Assembly: GCA_031429105.1 (NCBI GenBank)
Contig: JANOYV010000100.1
Coordinates: 1 to 64,000, forward strand
Origin: JAKFWF01 sp031429105
GTDB lineage: Bacteria; Pseudomonadota; Alphaproteobacteria; Rhizobiales; Hyphomicrobiaceae
DNA length: 64,000 nt
Direction: 5' to 3'
Shown: positions 62,122 through 64,000 of the stretch, piece by piece
Layout: each line of letters opens with the position of its first letter
Numbering within the stretch: the stretch's first letter is position 1
Position numbers and translations under genes: made by a program
The notes under the pieces: model-generated
Told to the model about the DNA's origin: nothing
The model's input: the letters and a program-made list of their open reading frames with translations, nothing else
Databases searched by the model: none

Positions 62122-64000
62122 TCAGGCGTCCACGTTGGCCGACAACGCGTTGGCTTGAATGAATTCGCGGCGCGGTTCGACCACGTCGCCCATCAGCTTC
62201 GAGAAAATTTCATCGGCTTCCGCGAGATCACCGACCTTCACCTGCATCAACGTGCGCACATCGCGGTCGAGCGTCGTTTCCCATAGCTGCTCAGGGTTCA
62301 TTTCGCCGAGGCCTTTGTAGCGCTGCAGCGAGAGGCCCTTGCGACCGGTATCGAACACAGCCTTCAACAGCGAGATCGGACCGCTGATCGGCAGCGACGT
62401 GTCTTTGCGCGTCAAGGTCCCTATTTCCGAATAGGTTTCATCGAGATGGCCATGTCGATCATTGAGCTTGCGTGCATCGAGCGAACCGAGGAAAGCACGA
62501 TCCAGCAAGTGGGTTTCGCGCACGCCGCGCTTTTCCCGTGAGAACACCAAGCCTTCGTTGTCGGCAAGCTTGCCGGTCCACCCGCGTTCGGTTTCCTCCG
62601 AGATCGTGTCGAGGCGGGTGGCGACTGCTAACGCCGTCTTTTCCGCGCGCGCGCGGTCAGACATCAGTTTGAGGTCAAGTGCACCGCCGATCGCGGCCTG
62701 TTCGACAACGGTGCGTGAATAGCGCGTGTGCAGTCCATCCAGCAATCGTTGGACGGTGCGCGCCTGATTGACGATGTCGCGTAAGTCGCGACCAACGACG
62801 TCAGCGCCGGTGCCTAGCCGGAAAATAGCATCGTCGAGGCCGACATCGATCAGATAGTCTTCGAGTGCTGCTTGATCCTTCAGATAGCGCTCGGACTTGC
62901 CCTTGGAGACTTTGTAGAGTGGCGGCTGGGCGATATAGAGGTGCCCCTTCTCCACGAGCTCGGGCATCTGCCGATAGAAGAACGTGAGTAGCAGCGTGCG
63001 AATGTGCGCGCCGTCGACATCGGCGTCCGTCATGATAATGATCTTGTGGTAGCGCAGCTTCTCAAGATTGAAGCCGTTCTTTTCGTCCTTGCCGATGCCG
63101 GTGCCGAGCGCACCAATGATGTTCGTCACCTGCTCGGACGACAACATCTTGTCGGCACGCGCCCGTTCGACGTTGAGGATCTTGCCTCGGATCGGCAGCA
63201 CGGCCTGATACTCGCGTTTGCGGCCCTGCTTGGCCGAGCCGCCGGCGCTATCGCCCTCGACGATGAAGAGTTCGGTGTTGGCCGCATTTCGATCCTGGCA
63301 CTCGGCAAGGCCGCCAGGAAGGCTCAGGCCGTCGAGCGCGCCCTTCCGCTTGATCTTGCGCGCCTTGTCGGCAGCTTCCCGAGCCTGGGCTGCCTGCACG
63401 ATCTTGGCCATGATCTCCTTGGCCTCGCGCGGATGCTCCTCGAACCAGGATGACAACTGTTCGCCAGCCGATGATTCAACTGCCGATTTCACTTCGGACG
63501 AAACGAGTTTGTCTTTCGTTTGGCTGGAGAACTTCGGATCCGGCACCTTCACCGAAAGGACGCAGGTAAGCCCCTCACGCGCATCGTCGCCGGTCAGCGC
63601 TATCTTCTCGCGCTTTGCAATGCCGCTGTCCTCATAGTAGCGGTTGATGACGCGGGTCAGTGCGCCACGCAGGCCAGCTAAGTGCGTGCCGCCATCGCGC
63701 TGCGGGATGTTGTTGGTGAAGCAGAGCGTATTTTCGTGGTAGCCGTCGTTCCACCACAGCGCCACCTCGACGCCGATGCCGTCCTTGTCCCCGCGGATCT
63801 GCAGCGGCGCGGCGATCAAGCCCTTTTTCGAGCGGTCGAGATAGTTCACATAGGCACCAAGACCGCCCTCGTAAAACATCTCCGCGCGCTTTTCATCAGC
63901 GTGACGCTGATCGCTCAATACGATTTTAGCGCCCGAGTTGAGAAACGCGAGTTCGCGCAGCCGGTGTTCCAATGTGGAGTAGTCGAACTCAACCTTGGTA
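62122..64000 (-). CDS. gyrB: DNA gyrase subunit B, C-terminal part (5' end outside the window)
   Basis: The frame stays open to the window edge, so only about the last 625 residues are visible. It covers the transducer domain (EVALWWNDGYHENTLCFTNN, QRDGGTHLAGLRGALTRVIN), the TOPRIM domain (ELFIVEGDSAGGSAKQGRKR, IIIMTDADVDGAHIRTLLLT) and the GyrB C-terminal domain (GLSLQRYKGLGEMNPEQLWE, VEPRREFIQANALSANVDA). GyrB provides ATPase power for negative supercoiling with GyrA. An insert between the TOPRIM motifs and GLGEMN is of usual alphaproteobacterial type. It is not clearly part of the purD operon, being 86 bases upstream on the same strand. Confidence 0.97.
   Translation of the reverse strand, partial: TKVEFDYSTLEHRLRELAFLNSGAKIVLSDQRHADEKRAEMFYEGGLGAYVNYLDRSKKGLIAAPLQIRGDKDGIGVEVALWWNDGYHENTLCFTNNIPQRDGGTHLAGLRGALTRVINRYYEDSGIAKREKIALTGDDAREGLTCVLSVKVPDPKFSSQTKDKLVSSEVKSAVESSAGEQLSSWFEEHPREAKEIMAKIVQAAQAREAADKARKIKRKGALDGLSLPGGLAECQDRNAANTELFIVEGDSAGGSAKQGRKREYQAVLPIRGKILNVERARADKMLSSEQVTNIIGALGTGIGKDEKNGFNLEKLRYHKIIIMTDADVDGAHIRTLLLTFFYRQMPELVEKGHLYIAQPPLYKVSKGKSERYLKDQAALEDYLIDVGLDDAIFRLGTGADVVGRDLRDIVNQARTVQRLLDGLHTRYSRTVVEQAAIGGALDLKLMSDRARAEKTALAVATRLDTISEETERGWTGKLADNEGLVFSREKRGVRETHLLDRAFLGSLDARKLNDRHGHLDETYSEIGTLTRKDTSLPISGPISLLKAVFDTGRKGLSLQRYKGLGEMNPEQLWETTLDRDVRTLMQVKVGDLAEADEIFSKLMGDVVEPRREFIQANALSANVDA

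Overview
The window looks like chromosomal DNA of an alphaproteobacterium, most likely in or near the Hyphomicrobiales. The partial 16S rRNA gene at the left edge ends in an alphaproteobacterial-type sequence. The rrn leader carries the boxA-like core GCTCTTTGACAATT. Most of the DNA is GC-rich, and many genes belong to families common in rhizobia-like bacteria: orphan Tat-type ABC_sub_bind proteins, MttB-like proteins, GlxA-type regulators, TPM/LemA proteins and ApbA-type reductases. No IS element, prophage, CRISPR array or tRNA gene was recognised.

Layout. 1-800: the 5' third of a 16S gene on the minus strand, with its leader, antitermination box and promoter. 1.3-14.3 kb: housekeeping and metabolic genes (M23 endopeptidase, FAD oxidase, ketopantoate-reductase-like protein, thiolase, HerA-like ATPase, glutathione transferase, fabI, MDR reductase, histidine phosphatase, cupin and fumarylacetoacetate-hydrolase pair), with a REP/BIME-like double palindrome at 9186-9290. 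14.4-20.5 kb: GntR regulator, a long DEAD-box RNA helicase, and a GlxA regulator next to an MttB-family methyltransferase. 20.6-23.5 kb: two tandem orphan substrate-binding proteins, a Phd/VapC-type toxin-antitoxin pair and a degraded scrap of a further tandem copy. 23.5-26.8 kb: a DMT transporter with a very histidine-rich tail, then YfgM-like and BamB genes, with BamB broken by a one-base frameshift. 26.9-33.3 kb: an NMT1-type ABC importer with a cytosine-deaminase-like amidohydrolase, divergent from an FAD oxidase and an NAD(P)H oxidoreductase. This looks like uptake and breakdown of a nitrogen compound. 33.3-43.4 kb: M15-type peptidases, a LemA-TPM-TPM operon, a DMT transporter, RlmE, Ppx/GppA, a small ORF with an NTF2-like protein, and a GarD-like dehydratase.

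43.8-53.8 kb is a surface-polysaccharide island. It holds a 1243-residue WbsX-GT4-GT2 fusion, two DxD glycosyltransferases, a TupA-like ATP-grasp protein, two methyltransferases and a secreted GH99-like protein. The part from about 47.5 to 52.4 kb is clearly AT-rich compared with its surroundings and is probably acquired DNA.

53.9-64 kb: a ModA-like binding protein coupled to a D-2-hydroxyacid dehydrogenase, a RidA protein, a COG4091-type dehydrogenase coupled to a ureidoglycolate-lyase-like gene, then a minus-strand run in which purD, an alpha/beta hydrolase and two patatin-like lipases are joined by four-base stop/start overlaps. The window ends inside gyrB.

No wholly new system stands out with certainty. 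The best leads are the coupled purD-hydrolase-patatin-patatin operon, the toxin-antitoxin pair inside a decaying binding-protein array, the GC-mosaic glycosyltransferase island, the bamB frameshift and the signal-peptide-only small ORF at 7064-7141.
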